Origin: Deltaproteobacteria bacterium
GTDB taxonomy: Bacteria > Myxococcota > Myxococcia > Myxococcales > SZAS-1
Assembly: GCA_018266075.1 (NCBI GenBank)
Contig: JAFEBB010000041.1
Span: 1 to 64,000 of the forward strand
DNA length: 64,000 bases
Reading direction: 5' to 3'
The first letter of the stretch is position 1. Each line of letters opens with the position of its first letter. The position numbers were made by a program, and so were the translations under genes. Shown one piece after another: positions 1-9,333 of this stretch. Under the pieces are notes generated by a model that searched no databases, was not told where the DNA came from, and worked only from the letters and a program-made list of their open reading frames with translations.

Positions 1-2
1 TC

Positions 3-332
3 GGCATCAGCAACGACAACGCCGTGGTCATGGGCTCGCTCGACAAGGAGCTCATTCGCCAGGTGATACATAAGAATCGGCAGCAGATTCAATACTGCTA
101 CGAAATTCAGCTCACAAAGTCGCCGAACCTCGTGGGCAAGGTGGCGGTCAGCTTCGTCATCGGGCCTGAAGGAACAGTGCAGTCGAGCCGGGTCGCCTCA
201 AGCACCTTCAACAATCCCGAGCTCGAGCAGTGCATCGCCGCGCGATTCAAGAGTTGGCTGTTCCCGAAGCCGAAGGGTGACGGAATCGTCAACGTGACCT
301 ATCCCATCATCCTCAACAAGGCCGCGCCCTAG
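3..332 (+). CDS. C-terminal part of an AgmX/PglI-domain (TonB-like) protein, cut by window start
   Basis: The frame is open through the left edge, so only the last ~109 residues are visible; the GTG at 24 is internal. The visible part is an AgmX/PglI C-terminal domain, a TonB-C-like module of myxobacterial envelope proteins. It shows the helix LDKELIRQVI, the paired-Cys pattern QYCYEIQL...LEQCIAARF, the GKVAVSFVI strand and the closing VNVTYPIIL strand. It closely resembles the end of the GltG-like protein at 57035-59047, where the same blocks read GKVAVNFTI and VVVTYPWIL. The missing N-terminus probably carries a membrane segment and perhaps an FHA domain. The stop TAG overlaps the Shine-Dalgarno of the next gene, so the two may be cotranscribed. 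Confidence 0.85.
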   Translation, partial: GISNDNAVVMGSLDKELIRQVIHKNRQQIQYCYEIQLTKSPNLVGKVAVSFVIGPEGTVQSSRVASSTFNNPELEQCIAARFKSWLFPKPKGDGIVNVTYPIILNKAAP

Positions 333-344
333 GAGGATCCAGCC

Positions 345-1247
345 ATGCCCGACTTCAGCACCCTCAAGATCGACGCCGATCCGCAGAATCCACGCATCGC
401 GCGACTGATCCTCAATCGGCCCGAGCGGCTCAACGCCATCGCCGAGCAAACCCCGCGCGAGCTGCGCGAGGCGATCGACTGGGCCAATTCACAAGATCAA
501 ATCCACGCGATCGTCATCGAAGGCGCAGGGAAGGGCTTCTGCGGCGGCTATGATCTTTCGCATTTCGGTGCCGGCCAGATCGATCATCCCTGCCAGCAGG
601 AGAAACAGCCGTGGGATCCGATGGTCGATTACGCCTTCATGAAGCGGAACACCGAAGACTTCATGAGCCTCTGGCGCAGTCCGAAGCCCACCATCGCCAA
701 GGTCCACGGCCACGCCGTCGCAGGTGGCAGCGACATCGCGCTCTGCTGCGATCTGCTGGTGATGGCCGAGGACGCTCGCATTGGCTACATGCCCACGCGC
801 GTCTGGGGTTGCCCCACGACGGCGATGTGGACCTTCCGCCTCGGCCCCACGCGCGCCAAGCAGCTCATGTTTACCGGCGACACCATCGATGGACGAACCG
901 CGCTCGAGTGGGGCTTGGCCAATGTGGTCGCGCCGGCCGACGAGCTCGAGGCCGCGGTGCGCAAGCTCGCCGACCGCATCTCCGGGGTTCCGCGCAGCCA
1001 CCTCGCGATGCACAAGATGGTCGTGAACCAGGTGATGCTCACCATGGGCCTCGAGCAAACCCAGAGCCTGGCCACGCTCTTTGACGGCATCACCCGACAC
1101 AACCCCGAAGGCCTCTGGTTTCGTCGCTACGCACAGGCGGAGGGCTTCAAGGCCGCAGTCCAATGGCGCGACAGCGGGAGGCCGATTCCCGAGGGCGACG
1201 AGGCGCGCGAGGAGATTCGGAAGCTCGAATCCAAGCGCGGCGCTTGA
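345..1247 (+). CDS. Enoyl-CoA hydratase/isomerase (crotonase) family protein
   Basis: The 300-aa product has the crotonase fold signatures. The oxyanion-hole loop is [10 protein letters not shown] near residue 65; the second block has [20 protein letters not shown] near 110-130, and later [19 protein letters not shown]. The usual first hydratase Glu aligns with Asp in AGGSDIA. The second Glu region reads GYMPTRVWG and has no equivalent Glu. This makes classical enoyl-CoA hydration doubtful; an isomerase, hydrolase or decarboxylase activity within the superfamily is possible. The start ATG at 345 has a strong AGGAGGA at 331-337, which overlaps the preceding stop. Substrate unknown. Confidence 0.85.
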   Translation: MPDFSTLKIDADPQNPRIARLILNRPERLNAIAEQTPRELREAIDWANSQDQIHAIVIEGAGKGFCGGYDLSHFGAGQIDHPCQQEKQPWDPMVDYAFMKRNTEDFMSLWRSPKPTIAKVHGHAVAGGSDIALCCDLLVMAEDARIGYMPTRVWGCPTTAMWTFRLGPTRAKQLMFTGDTIDGRTALEWGLANVVAPADELEAAVRKLADRISGVPRSHLAMHKMVVNQVMLTMGLEQTQSLATLFDGITRHNPEGLWFRRYAQAEGFKAAVQWRDSGRPIPEGDEAREEIRKLESKRGA

Positions 1248-1291
1248 GCCAAGTCGGTAGTGTTGAGTCTTCAGTGCAGCGAGGATTCCGG

Positions 1292-3862
1292 ATGCGGACG
1301 GCGCGGTACGTGTGGCTCGTGGCATCGCTGACCCTCGCAGCGTGCGGCGGCACGGGCGTGGTGGGTTCCGACGGCGGCGCGCAGCATCCCCTCGACGGCG
1401 GCCTGGACGCTGGCGGAATCGACGCGGGCCAAGCGCCGCTCGATGCCGGCCCTCCGACCGATGCCGGAAACGACGCAGGCGAGCAGGGTGATGCAGGGCC
1501 GCATGACGCGGGACTTGTCGACGCCGGCCCGGCTGACGCGGGTGGGCCGCTGGACGCCGGACCCACCGACGCAGGGCCCTTCGACGCCGGCTCCACGACC
1601 TCCTGGCCAGGACCGCAAGCGAGCATCGTGACGGTGCCTGGCTCGAGCGAGATTCACCTCGAGGTAAACGGACAGCAGTTCCAGCCGGTATTCGTGAGCG
1701 TCAATCCACAAGCCATTCAGGATCCCTCGGGCTGGCAGACGCTGCTCGCCGAGGTGGATCTGGCGAGCACGCAGGGCATGCCGGTCATTGATCTCATGCT
1801 GGGCAATCGTTCGCCGGCGTTTCTGGATCAGCTCGCCCAGGAGCTTGGCAATCGACAAGTTTATCTGTGGCTTCGCTTCGACTCATGGGTGCCCGAGCTG
1901 GCCAACGTGAGCCCGCCACTCTTGCAAGACACCGCCGGCGACGAGGCGCCGGGCTATCGCCAGACCTACGCGTACGGGCACTCCCAGACCTGGACGAGCA
2001 TTCCCTTCTACTCGAGCCTCAACGCCGACTGGCTCGCTGCCGAGCAGCTCGCGCTCGCGGAGCTCATTGCGGACATCAGCCAGTCGGCGATTGCGGACCG
2101 GGTCATCGGCCTGCGGCCGACCTACATGGCAGGTGGGGAGTGGTTCCAGCCGCCGATTGCGTTCCACGACAACACGCTCGACGAATCGCCGCCGAACGCG
2201 TTCCCCTGGAGCAATCCCGACGTCTATTCGCTGTGGGATTACGGCACGGCGGAGCAGTCGGACTTCGCGAGCTGGCTCACCGCGAATGGCTACGGGCCGA
2301 TCGCGTTTCCGACGCCGACCGAGCGCGTCGAGCCCACCTTGGGCCGCACGTTTGTGCTCGACGGCTCGGGCGCAGGGCTGGGCGCCGCGCTGTACCACCG
2401 CTTCGAGTCCGAGCGGGTGGCGGCGCTCCAGGACGCGCTCGCGCAGACGATCAAGCAGCTCACCGGCGGCAGGGCGCTGGTGATGATGAACAACGCCTAC
2501 CTGTATTCACTATGTCATTACAACGGCTCGTACCACACGGCATTCGAGAAGCTGCAGCAGAGCGCGTCGATCGACGCGATCGCCGCGCCTTACAACTACG
2601 ACACGGCGGGTGCGCGGCACGTGGGCAATCCGTTCATTCCGCACGGTCCGATGGACAGCCCGGCGTTGCACGGGAAGCTTTGGATCCACGAGGACGACAG
2701 CCGGCCGTACTGGAGCACCGACGGCTTCCGGACCACGAACACCTGGGCCGAGGACCGTGCACTGCTGCTGCGAAATGCAGTGACGAGCACGGTGCACGGC
2801 AACGCGCTCTACTTCTTCGACCTGGACAATCAAGGTTGGTTTGGCGGCGACCCGACGTACGCGAGCGAGACGCAGTCTCTCTATGCAGAGCTTCAGCAGC
2901 TGCTGCCCAAACTCGACGGGCATCTCATCAATGACGGCCCTGTGAAGCCCGAGATCGCCATCTTCATCGATGACACCTCGTATCAGCTGTATCCCGAGTT
3001 CGGCATGGATGGCGCGTCGAGCTATGGGACGTCGAATGCGTTGGTGCTGAGCATGGTGGAGAAGATCGCCAACCTGGGTGCGCCGGTTCGCTATTACCTG
3101 CTCGATGATCTCGGAAGTGCCAACCTCGACATCAGCGCGTTCAAGGCGGTGTTCTTCTTGAACACGCCGCGAATCACCCAGGGCCAGCGCGCGCAGATCC
3201 AGTCGCGGCTGATGAATTCGAATCGCACGTTGTATTTCCAGTTCGTCGCCGGGCTCTTCGACGAGAACCTCGTGCCCGACTGGTCGCTGGCGGCGGGCTT
3301 CTCGCCGGGGGGCGCCAGCCTGAGCGACATCGAGAGCTCGACGAGCACCTCGATCACGACCTCGGCGGGGAGCGGCTACACCCTCGCGTACTCACCGCGC
3401 GGCGCGGACGCGACGAGCCTCGCGTCGCTTGCTGACAGTGCGGGCGTGCATCGCTACGCGAACGGTGCCGTCGTGGATGGCGCGGGCTCGGTGCTGATGG
3501 TTCACGGCGCGAGCGGAACGCCGACGATCAGCCTCGCGCAGCCGCAGCGCGTGGTGGATCTGCTCCACGGCGCGGAGGTCTGCGAAAACTGCACGTCATT
3601 CGGACTCGATTTCACCACGCCGGACACGCAGGTGCTGGATCTCGCGCCCAAGCGGCGGTTGTTCAAGTACGAGTTCTCGCCCGGCTCGGTGGGCGGCGAC
3701 ATCACCACCGACGAGCTGACCTACTGTGGAATCGCCGATGCGACGGTTCTTCAGAACTGCGGCTTCACCGGCGCCGACTATGCAAATGCGCCACTGACCT
3801 CGTACGGCCAGCTCGGACTCACGTACATCGGCGACTGCAGCTGCACACCCGGCGTGCCTTGA
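1292..3862 (+). CDS. Secreted lipoprotein with glycoside hydrolase family 42-like domain
   Basis: The ATG at 1292 starts a lipoprotein signal peptide (MRTARYVWLVASLTLAAC, lipobox LAAC, Cys18). Residues ~25-110 are a low-complexity linker of repeated D-A-G triplets, typical of myxobacterial surface lipoproteins. The remaining ~740 residues read as a catalytic TIM-barrel-like region (VYLWLRFDSW, VIGLRPTYMAGGEWFQP) followed by a region starting PEIAIFIDD that resembles the trimerisation domain of GH42 beta-galactosidases. Near the C-terminus there are paired Cys residues. Catalytic Glu residues cannot be assigned safely by eye, so enzymatic activity is inferred. It converges on the minus-strand gene ending at 3877. 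Confidence 0.65.
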   Translation: MRTARYVWLVASLTLAACGGTGVVGSDGGAQHPLDGGLDAGGIDAGQAPLDAGPPTDAGNDAGEQGDAGPHDAGLVDAGPADAGGPLDAGPTDAGPFDAGSTTSWPGPQASIVTVPGSSEIHLEVNGQQFQPVFVSVNPQAIQDPSGWQTLLAEVDLASTQGMPVIDLMLGNRSPAFLDQLAQELGNRQVYLWLRFDSWVPELANVSPPLLQDTAGDEAPGYRQTYAYGHSQTWTSIPFYSSLNADWLAAEQLALAELIADISQSAIADRVIGLRPTYMAGGEWFQPPIAFHDNTLDESPPNAFPWSNPDVYSLWDYGTAEQSDFASWLTANGYGPIAFPTPTERVEPTLGRTFVLDGSGAGLGAALYHRFESERVAALQDALAQTIKQLTGGRALVMMNNAYLYSLCHYNGSYHTAFEKLQQSASIDAIAAPYNYDTAGARHVGNPFIPHGPMDSPALHGKLWIHEDDSRPYWSTDGFRTTNTWAEDRALLLRNAVTSTVHGNALYFFDLDNQGWFGGDPTYASETQSLYAELQQLLPKLDGHLINDGPVKPEIAIFIDDTSYQLYPEFGMDGASSYGTSNALVLSMVEKIANLGAPVRYYLLDDLGSANLDISAFKAVFFLNTPRITQGQRAQIQSRLMNSNRTLYFQFVAGLFDENLVPDWSLAAGFSPGGASLSDIESSTSTSITTSAGSGYTLAYSPRGADATSLASLADSAGVHRYANGAVVDGAGSVLMVHGASGTPTISLAQPQRVVDLLHGAEVCENCTSFGLDFTTPDTQVLDLAPKRRLFKYEFSPGSVGGDITTDELTYCGIADATVLQNCGFTGADYANAPLTSYGQLGLTYIGDCSCTPGVP

Positions 3863-3876
3863 ATCAAGCCCTGAAC

Positions 3877-5022
3877 CTACGGGCGAACCGACACCTTCGG
3901 CTCCGACAGGCTCTGCGGCGTCCAGTCGTAGGTCGCCAGCTTCTTCCCATTTCGCATGGTCACGCCTGCGCGCTGCCAGGTCACGCCGTCGCGCACGCCA
4001 TCCGGAGAAACCTGGATGCGCACGACGCCCGCCGCGCGCACGTCCAACACTTCGCCAGAGTCCGAGACGCCGTCGCTGTTCTGGTCGGTCCACAGAACCA
4101 GCCCGGCCAGCTCGTCGCCGGACAGCGCGCCGTCTCCATCGTCGTCCAGCAGCGCCAGGGGCTCGTAGCCGTCGCGCCACAGGCCCCACCAGGTCACGTT
4201 CCCGAAGAGCTGCCGGCCGTCGCGAATGCGTCCGCAGCCGTCCGGATCCCACGCCAGGAACGCCGCCGTCGGCCGCAGCCAGGGCCACGCCCGATTCCGA
4301 TCGAGGCCGTCCAGGTCGAAGTGCCGATGCGCCTGCGAATCCACATGCGGCACGAGCGCGTCGCTGCCGTCCAGGAGCACGACGACGGGCGAGATCGCCC
4401 GCGGCGCCTTCTCGGTCTTGTCCCGGTACGCTTTCAGCTCCGCCAATTCCTTCTGCGACGCCGCGTCCGACTTGCCGGCGAGCAGGCGCGCGATGCCGTC
4501 GGCGGCTTCGAGGTCGAGGTCGGGGCCGATGCCGCGGGCAGGGTGGGCGTCATCCACCTTGGTCCGCGCGAAGACCTTGCGCCACGCGGCCAACGCGTCG
4601 GCCGCGCCCTCGTGATTCGGCGAGCGCGCTGCGCGTTCCTCGAGAGCCCAGGCCAGCGACACCTGGGGGCGGACGTCGTTGGCGTCGAGCTTCACCGCGC
4701 GCTCCAACTCCGCGATGGCAGCGTCGAGCTCCGCGGCCGGGCCCTTTCCAGGCGGCGCACCGCGGCCCGGGTCATCGAAGTAGAGATACGGCGTCTGCTT
4801 CTCTCCGCCGATGAGCCGAACGTCCGTTTCGCCTCCGTAGGTCAAGAGGTGAAGGCGGCCGAGGGTGAAGTGACCCTGCTCATCGTCGGGATGGGCCTTG
4901 ACGTAGCGCTCCACATTGTTGAGCGCGCGCGCCATGGGCGCAGGTTCCGGCGGCATCATCGGCTTGGCCGCGGCATGGGACGCCCCGGCGAGCACCAGCG
5001 AGGAAATCACCCAGCGACGCAT
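3877..5022 (-). CDS. Secreted TPR-like protein with EF-hand-type calcium motifs
   Basis: The 381-aa product begins with a signal peptide (MRRWVISSLVLAGASHAAA). The ATG at 5022 is preceded by AAGGAAGGG, and the longer upstream open frame lacks signal-peptide character. Residues ~25-130 contain TPR-like helices (VERYVKAHPDDEQGHFTLGRL, LDAAIAELERAVKLDANDV). The C-terminal third carries two EF-hand-like loops, DDDGDGALSGDEL and DQNSDGVSDSGEV, plus a DPDGCGRIRDGRQLFG segment of the type seen in large extracellular calcium-binding proteins. A periplasmic or surface role is likely; the function is unknown. Confidence 0.7.
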   Translation of the reverse strand: MRRWVISSLVLAGASHAAAKPMMPPEPAPMARALNNVERYVKAHPDDEQGHFTLGRLHLLTYGGETDVRLIGGEKQTPYLYFDDPGRGAPPGKGPAAELDAAIAELERAVKLDANDVRPQVSLAWALEERAARSPNHEGAADALAAWRKVFARTKVDDAHPARGIGPDLDLEAADGIARLLAGKSDAASQKELAELKAYRDKTEKAPRAISPVVVLLDGSDALVPHVDSQAHRHFDLDGLDRNRAWPWLRPTAAFLAWDPDGCGRIRDGRQLFGNVTWWGLWRDGYEPLALLDDDGDGALSGDELAGLVLWTDQNSDGVSDSGEVLDVRAAGVVRIQVSPDGVRDGVTWQRAGVTMRNGKKLATYDWTPQSLSEPKVSVRP

Positions 5023-5223
5023 GCGGTTCCCTTCCTTCGGCTCGGTCGAGCGGGTTCTCCTCGAGGATAGGTCAAACCGTGACCGCGTCTCACCTGGCGC
5101 AGAAGCTCGTGAGGTGGCGGCGAACGCGCGGAGACCAGGTGGTGTTCGGCCCGCCAGGCACGAAGTCCTCCGAACGCACGAACGCGGGCGGTATGCTCGA
5201 GCACGCCTCCGGAGGAATAAGAA

Positions 5224-6225
5224 ATGACGACGAATCGCCAGGTGCGCCTCGCCGCGCGCCCCATCGGGCTCCCCAAGCGCAGCGACTGGAACTTCACCGA
5301 GGAAGCCGTGGCCCAGCCGGCCGATGGCCAGGTGCTCGTGAAGGTGTCGCACATCTCGCTCGATCCTGCGATGCGCGGCTGGATGAACGAGGGGAAGTCC
5401 TACATTCGTCCCGTGGACATCGGCGAGGTGATGCGCGCGGGCGGCGTCGGCGAGGTCATCGCGTCGAAGCATCCCGGCTTCGCCGTGGGTGACCCCGTCA
5501 CCGGGACCTTCGGCGTGCAGCAATATGCGCTCGCCGATGGCAAGGGCGTGCGCAAGGTTGATACCAAGTTTGCATCGCTCTCGACGTACCTCGGCGTGCT
5601 CGGTGCGCCCGGGATGACGGCCTACTTTGGATTACTCGATATTGGAAAGCCTCAGCCGGGCGAGACCGTCGTGGTCTCGGGCGCCGCGGGCGCGGTGGGT
5701 GCCGTCGTCTGCCAGATTGCAAAGATCAAGGGATGCCGCGTGATCGGCATCGCGGGCGGACCCGACAAGTGCAAGTACCTCGTGGAGGCGCTCCACTGCG
5801 ACGCCGCCATTGACTACAAGAACGAGGACATCAAGGCAGGGCTCAAGAAGCATTGTCCTGATGGCATCCACGTCTATTTCGACAATGTCGGCGGCGAGAT
5901 CCTCGACGCGTGCCTGGCGCGGCTCGCGATGCACGCCCGAATCATCATTTGTGGTGCGATCTCTCAATACAACGCCACGACGCCGCCGAAAGGCCCTGCG
6001 AACTACCTCTCGCTGCTCGTCAATCGCGCGAGCATGACGGGGATGGTCGTCTTCGATTATGCGGCGCGCTACGGCGAAGCGGCGAAGGAGATGGCAGGCT
6101 GGATCGCCGCGGGCAAGCTCGTGCACAAAGAAGATGTCGTGAGCGGCGGCATCGATGCGTTCCCGGAGACGCTCCTCAAGCTCTTCAAGGGTGAGAACTT
6201 CGGGAAGCTGGTGTTGGCACTGTAG
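5224..6225 (+). CDS. NADP-dependent medium-chain dehydrogenase/reductase (CurA/alkenal reductase type)
   Basis: The 333-aa product matches the zinc-free MDR subgroup of alkenal and prostaglandin reductases. It has an N-terminal PxxLPxxxDW-like start (RPIGLPKRSDWNF) and SLDPAMRGWMNE near residue 45. The Rossmann motif GAAGAVGAVVCQIAKIKGCRV lies near 155-175, and HVYFDNVGGEILD near 220. These enzymes reduce alpha,beta-unsaturated carbonyls with NADPH. GGAGGAATAAGAA directly upstream of the ATG is a good ribosome-binding site. The SDR gene follows 27 bp downstream in the same direction, so a two-gene redox operon is likely. Confidence 0.88.
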   Translation: MTTNRQVRLAARPIGLPKRSDWNFTEEAVAQPADGQVLVKVSHISLDPAMRGWMNEGKSYIRPVDIGEVMRAGGVGEVIASKHPGFAVGDPVTGTFGVQQYALADGKGVRKVDTKFASLSTYLGVLGAPGMTAYFGLLDIGKPQPGETVVVSGAAGAVGAVVCQIAKIKGCRVIGIAGGPDKCKYLVEALHCDAAIDYKNEDIKAGLKKHCPDGIHVYFDNVGGEILDACLARLAMHARIIICGAISQYNATTPPKGPANYLSLLVNRASMTGMVVFDYAARYGEAAKEMAGWIAAGKLVHKEDVVSGGIDAFPETLLKLFKGENFGKLVLAL

Positions 6226-6252
6226 AGCCCGGCGCGCGTTCGAGGTTTACAA

Positions 6253-7014
6253 ATGACTCAGCTTCTCTCTGGAAAAGCCGCGCTGGTCACCGGCGGTGGT
6301 GCGGGCATCGGTCGCGCAACCGCGCTCGCCTTTGCGCGCGAAGGCGTGCAGGTCGTGGTCTCCGACATCGACGCAAAGGGTGGTGAGACCACCGTCGAGC
6401 AGATCCGCGCGGCCGGCGGCAAGGCCACCTTCATCCGCTGCGACGTCACCCGCGACGCGGAGGTCAAAGCGCTCCTCGAGGGCACCCTCGCCGCCTACGG
6501 GAGGCTGGACTACGCCTTCAACAACGCCGGCATCGAGATCGAGAAGGGCAAGCTCGCCGACGGCGAGGAGAGCGAGTTCGACGCCATCATGGCCGTCAAC
6601 GTGAAGGGCGTCTGGCTGTGCATGAAGCACGAGCTGCCCATCATGGTCGCCCAGGGCGGCGGGGCGATTGTGAATACGTCCTCCGTGGCCGGGCTCCTGG
6701 CTGCGCCCAAGATGAGCATCTACGCCGCGTCGAAGCACGCGGTGCTCGGGCTCACGCGCTCCGCGGCCATCGAGTACGCAAAGAAGAATGTGCGAATCAA
6801 CGCGGTGTGCCCCGCCGTCATCGACACCGACATGTTCCGCCGCGCGTACGAGGCAGATCCGAAGAAGGCCGAGTTCGCCGCCTCCATCCACCCCGTAGGA
6901 CGCGTGGGCCGGGTCGAGGAGGTCGCCGCCGCCGCGCTGTACCTCTGCAGCGACAACGCGGGCTTCACCACGGGCGTCGCACTGCCTGTCGACGGCGGCG
7001 CGACGGCGATCTGA
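6253..7014 (+). CDS. Short-chain dehydrogenase/reductase (classical SDR)
   Basis: The 253-aa length is that of the classical SDR family. Visible motifs are the cofactor loop TGGGAGIG (residues ~13-20), the acidic residue after strand 2 (VVSDID) favouring NAD(H), NNAG near 90, the catalytic Ser in NTSS and YAASK with Tyr and Lys near 155-160, then the C-terminal PVDGGATAI. It resembles glucose/ribitol dehydrogenase-like and FabG-like oxidoreductases. The substrate cannot be read from sequence. It follows the MDR gene closely and is probably cotranscribed with it. Confidence 0.9.
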   Translation: MTQLLSGKAALVTGGGAGIGRATALAFAREGVQVVVSDIDAKGGETTVEQIRAAGGKATFIRCDVTRDAEVKALLEGTLAAYGRLDYAFNNAGIEIEKGKLADGEESEFDAIMAVNVKGVWLCMKHELPIMVAQGGGAIVNTSSVAGLLAAPKMSIYAASKHAVLGLTRSAAIEYAKKNVRINAVCPAVIDTDMFRRAYEADPKKAEFAASIHPVGRVGRVEEVAAAALYLCSDNAGFTTGVALPVDGGATAI

Positions 7015-7084
7015 TCCAGCGTATGGTTGTTGGAGGTGCTGCTTCTCGTCCAAGCGCCGGTCGGCCTGATCGCGCGCTTGTTCG

Positions 7085-7420
7085 GGCGTCGAGCCGAGCC
7101 GGTGCACGGACACGAGCATCGTTGCCCGGCTCGTCGACGTGCGAACCCTGGCGCTCGCTTATTTGATGGAGCTGACCGTCTCGGGCGACGTGAGCTGCCC
7201 TCCATGGCACCGAGGTTCGTGCAGCTCGTTCCAATGGCGTGCTCGCACGAACCTTTGTGCATGATGCGCGCGAGCTGTTCGTCCTTGGCCACGCCACGCC
7301 CGAGCTCATGGGCGATGGCCTCGGTCATGACGAGCGGGAGCAGATCATCAAGAACGTGGATCGGCGTTCGAGGGCGCGGCGATGCCGCGATTCCGGCTGG
7401 AAGGCGAGCTTGAACGCCGC
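7085..7420 (+). pseudogene. Possible decayed, frameshifted gene remnant in the 7015-7464 gap
   Basis: The 450-bp gap holds no intact convincing gene. Two plus-strand stretches in different frames read like real protein: VRTLALAYLMELTVSGDVSC around 7140-7200 and, after a shift, VLARTFVHDARELFVLGHAT continuing to about 7365. Joined by a single frameshift near 7200 they would make one domain. No start codon with a ribosome-binding site is evident, and the family is not recognised. Confidence 0.25.
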
Positions 7421-7464
7421 GCGGGCAGTGCCTCTCGCGCCCGCAACTGAGATACTGATTCAAG

Positions 7465-8025
7465 ATGCGCGAGGCGCCACTGAGCCCACACACGACAATC
7501 CTGCAGCAGCTCGACGCCATGGGACCCGCCGCCTGGGTTGCGGGTTGTGTACTCATTCTCTCGCTCGCGACACACGGAGCATGGCTCGCGCGCGATGTCG
7601 GCAAGCGGCTCGACGCGGCGGCGCTGGGTGTGATGTTGAAGAAGCTCATCGAGGCGGGCAACGCGGAGCGCGCGTTGAAGCTCGCCAAGGCACATGATGG
7701 TCCTGCGTGTCGGCTGGCGCGGATTGGAATTGCAGCCCGTCTTCAGGGCGCCAACTTCACAGCGCCGCTCGAGGAGGCGACGCCGCAGCTGTTGGCCGAG
7801 GCGCGCGCAGGATTGGTGCCAAGCCTCGCTCTGGGATGCGTGGCGATCGCCCTCGGCGGTTGGCTGCTCATGAATATCGTTTCGGTCGGCGCTCGCTCGG
7901 AGCTGCGAACCCTGGCCATCGTGGGGGTGGGCGCGGTGGTCACGCTGCAGATCGTGAACGGTCGTCGTTGGCGGGCATGGCAACGGGAGCTCGATGCCGT
8001 GGCCAATGCGGTGTGCGACCTCTGA
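7465..8025 (+). CDS. Small membrane protein resembling the N-terminal part of MotA/TolQ/ExbB channels
   Basis: The 186-aa product has a hydrophobic segment at ~22-42, a charged amphipathic region at ~45-110 (LKKLIEAGNAERALKLAKAH), then two hydrophobic segments around 118-138 and 145-162. The order TM, helical cytoplasmic stretch with the ERAL-type motif, then TM hairpin recalls ExbB/TolQ/MotA subunits. The protein is shorter and has no adjacent ExbD/TolR-type partner. The resemblance is by eye and could be superficial. Start ATG at 7465; an alternative ATG at 7519 would still precede the first TM. Confidence 0.6.
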   Translation: MREAPLSPHTTILQQLDAMGPAAWVAGCVLILSLATHGAWLARDVGKRLDAAALGVMLKKLIEAGNAERALKLAKAHDGPACRLARIGIAARLQGANFTAPLEEATPQLLAEARAGLVPSLALGCVAIALGGWLLMNIVSVGARSELRTLAIVGVGAVVTLQIVNGRRWRAWQRELDAVANAVCDL

Positions 8026-8093
8026 ACGGTCACGAGTGGCCCAGCCTCATCCTCGACAAGCCATGAAGCCAGCACGCGCTGGGCAAGCCTGTC

Positions 8094-8693
8094 TCAGCGC
8101 GTCGGTGGCACGGAGGCCCACGCCTCCACCGACTCCTCCAAGGCCCAGCGCCCGTCTTTCTTGGCGAGGGTGAGAAGCAATCCACGGTGTCCGGAGTCCA
8201 GCTGGAGCAGCGCTTCATCCGCCCCAGCGCAGAGCGGAGCGATGGAGAGCTCCAGGCGACCTCGCCGGGCGTGCGAATCGGGATGCGGCGACGGGCTGTG
8301 CTTCTCGAACTCCACGGCTCCAATCGTCTGTGACACATCGACCCGATTATCGAGCGGAGGCGCATCACCGGGCCGGCCCTCGGCGGGGGCTTGAACCGGG
8401 GTCCAAGAATGGCCCTGCGGACTGCAGAAGCACGGCGAGGGCATGTACGAAACCATGAGCAGGTACCTGCCCGTAGACTCCGCTGCCGCGATCTGGTTCG
8501 CCTCCACGAGCGCGATCAGGTCGCCGACCGGGACGCCACCCACGGACAGTTGAGCGGCAGCCGGGTCATCGGGCGAGAGGATGCTCACGCCTGGGGGAAT
8601 GCCCCGGTGAGCCGTCGAAACGCACCCGAGCAGAAGCGGCGCCAATGCGACGGACAGCAAAGTGGTCGTCCACGGCCTCAATGCGAGCCTCAT
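8094..8693 (-). CDS. Predicted lipoprotein of unknown function
   Basis: The chosen ATG at 8693 gives a 199-aa product with a clear lipoprotein signal (LRPWTTTLLSVALAPLLLGC, lipobox LLGC). The mature part includes GVSILSPDD, GGVPVGDLIALVEANQIAAA and a C-terminal ~70 residues with SIAPLCAGADEALLQLDSGHRGLLLTLAK-like content ending in WALEESVEAWASVPP. The latter may form a small sandwich domain in which the product of a measured activity is scored against a charged helix. No family is recognised. It converges on the membrane-protein gene ending at 8025. Confidence 0.65.
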   Translation of the reverse strand: MRLALRPWTTTLLSVALAPLLLGCVSTAHRGIPPGVSILSPDDPAAAQLSVGGVPVGDLIALVEANQIAAAESTGRYLLMVSYMPSPCFCSPQGHSWTPVQAPAEGRPGDAPPLDNRVDVSQTIGAVEFEKHSPSPHPDSHARRGRLELSIAPLCAGADEALLQLDSGHRGLLLTLAKKDGRWALEESVEAWASVPPTR

Positions 8694-8893
8694 TGGCGAA
8701 GGATACGTCGAAGTCCGGCGGCGAGGGCGACCGTGGTGGCTCCCTGCCACTGGGGACCACCAAGCTTGACCCTGGAGAGGTACTGTTGAGTCCGCCTACT
8801 CAGTTGCGGATGAGAAGGCGCCCCGTGGCCGGTTCTCCATCGCCCCGGCCAGGTGCCGCGGCCACCCACACGGCCGTGATATGCCAACGGCAC

Positions 8894-9280
8894 ATGGTCA
8901 TCCCAATTCTGGGCTTCGTGCTGCTCGCCGCGGTGGTGGCATTCGGCGTCATGGGGGCTCGCAGCGGGCGCAACGATCCGGCGGTCCCCTCGTGCCCGAC
9001 CTGCCAGACCCCATTGGTCAATCGCGGCTTCCTCGGTTGGAACGGAGGAAAGGCCGGCGACTTGAACATGGTGACCACGGGCGTCGCTGCTCCGTCGGAG
9101 GCGTTCATCGCCGGGTTGCGCGCTGCCGCGAAGGCTGCGCCCATCGAGAACACGCGTTTGGTCGGCGCACTCAACCTCTTCGAGTGCTCCGCCTGCCATG
9201 CACAGTTGCTCGACGAGCGCGGGCGCGGGCTGCGAACCTGCGACACCGAGCAGTGGCGCGCCTTGACGCGGCAAGGCTGA
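8894..9280 (+). CDS. Small single-TM protein with two CxxC zinc-ribbon knuckles
   Basis: Starting at ATG 8894, the 128-aa product has one N-terminal membrane segment (VIPILGFVLLAAVVAFGVMG). This is followed by two separated knuckles, CPTCQTPL near residue 35 and CSACHAQLLDERG near 98, which could together bind one zinc. The middle holds a short alpha-helical stretch. The function is unknown. An open frame extends upstream of 8894, but its sequence looks non-coding. It lies 53 bp before the DUF2378 gene, in the same direction. Confidence 0.6.
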   Translation: MVIPILGFVLLAAVVAFGVMGARSGRNDPAVPSCPTCQTPLVNRGFLGWNGGKAGDLNMVTTGVAAPSEAFIAGLRAAAKAAPIENTRLVGALNLFECSACHAQLLDERGRGLRTCDTEQWRALTRQG

Positions 9281-9333
9281 ACCTTCGGGCGAATCCGAGA
9301 CACGCCGACGACGCGGTCTCAGCGGGGAGCGAC

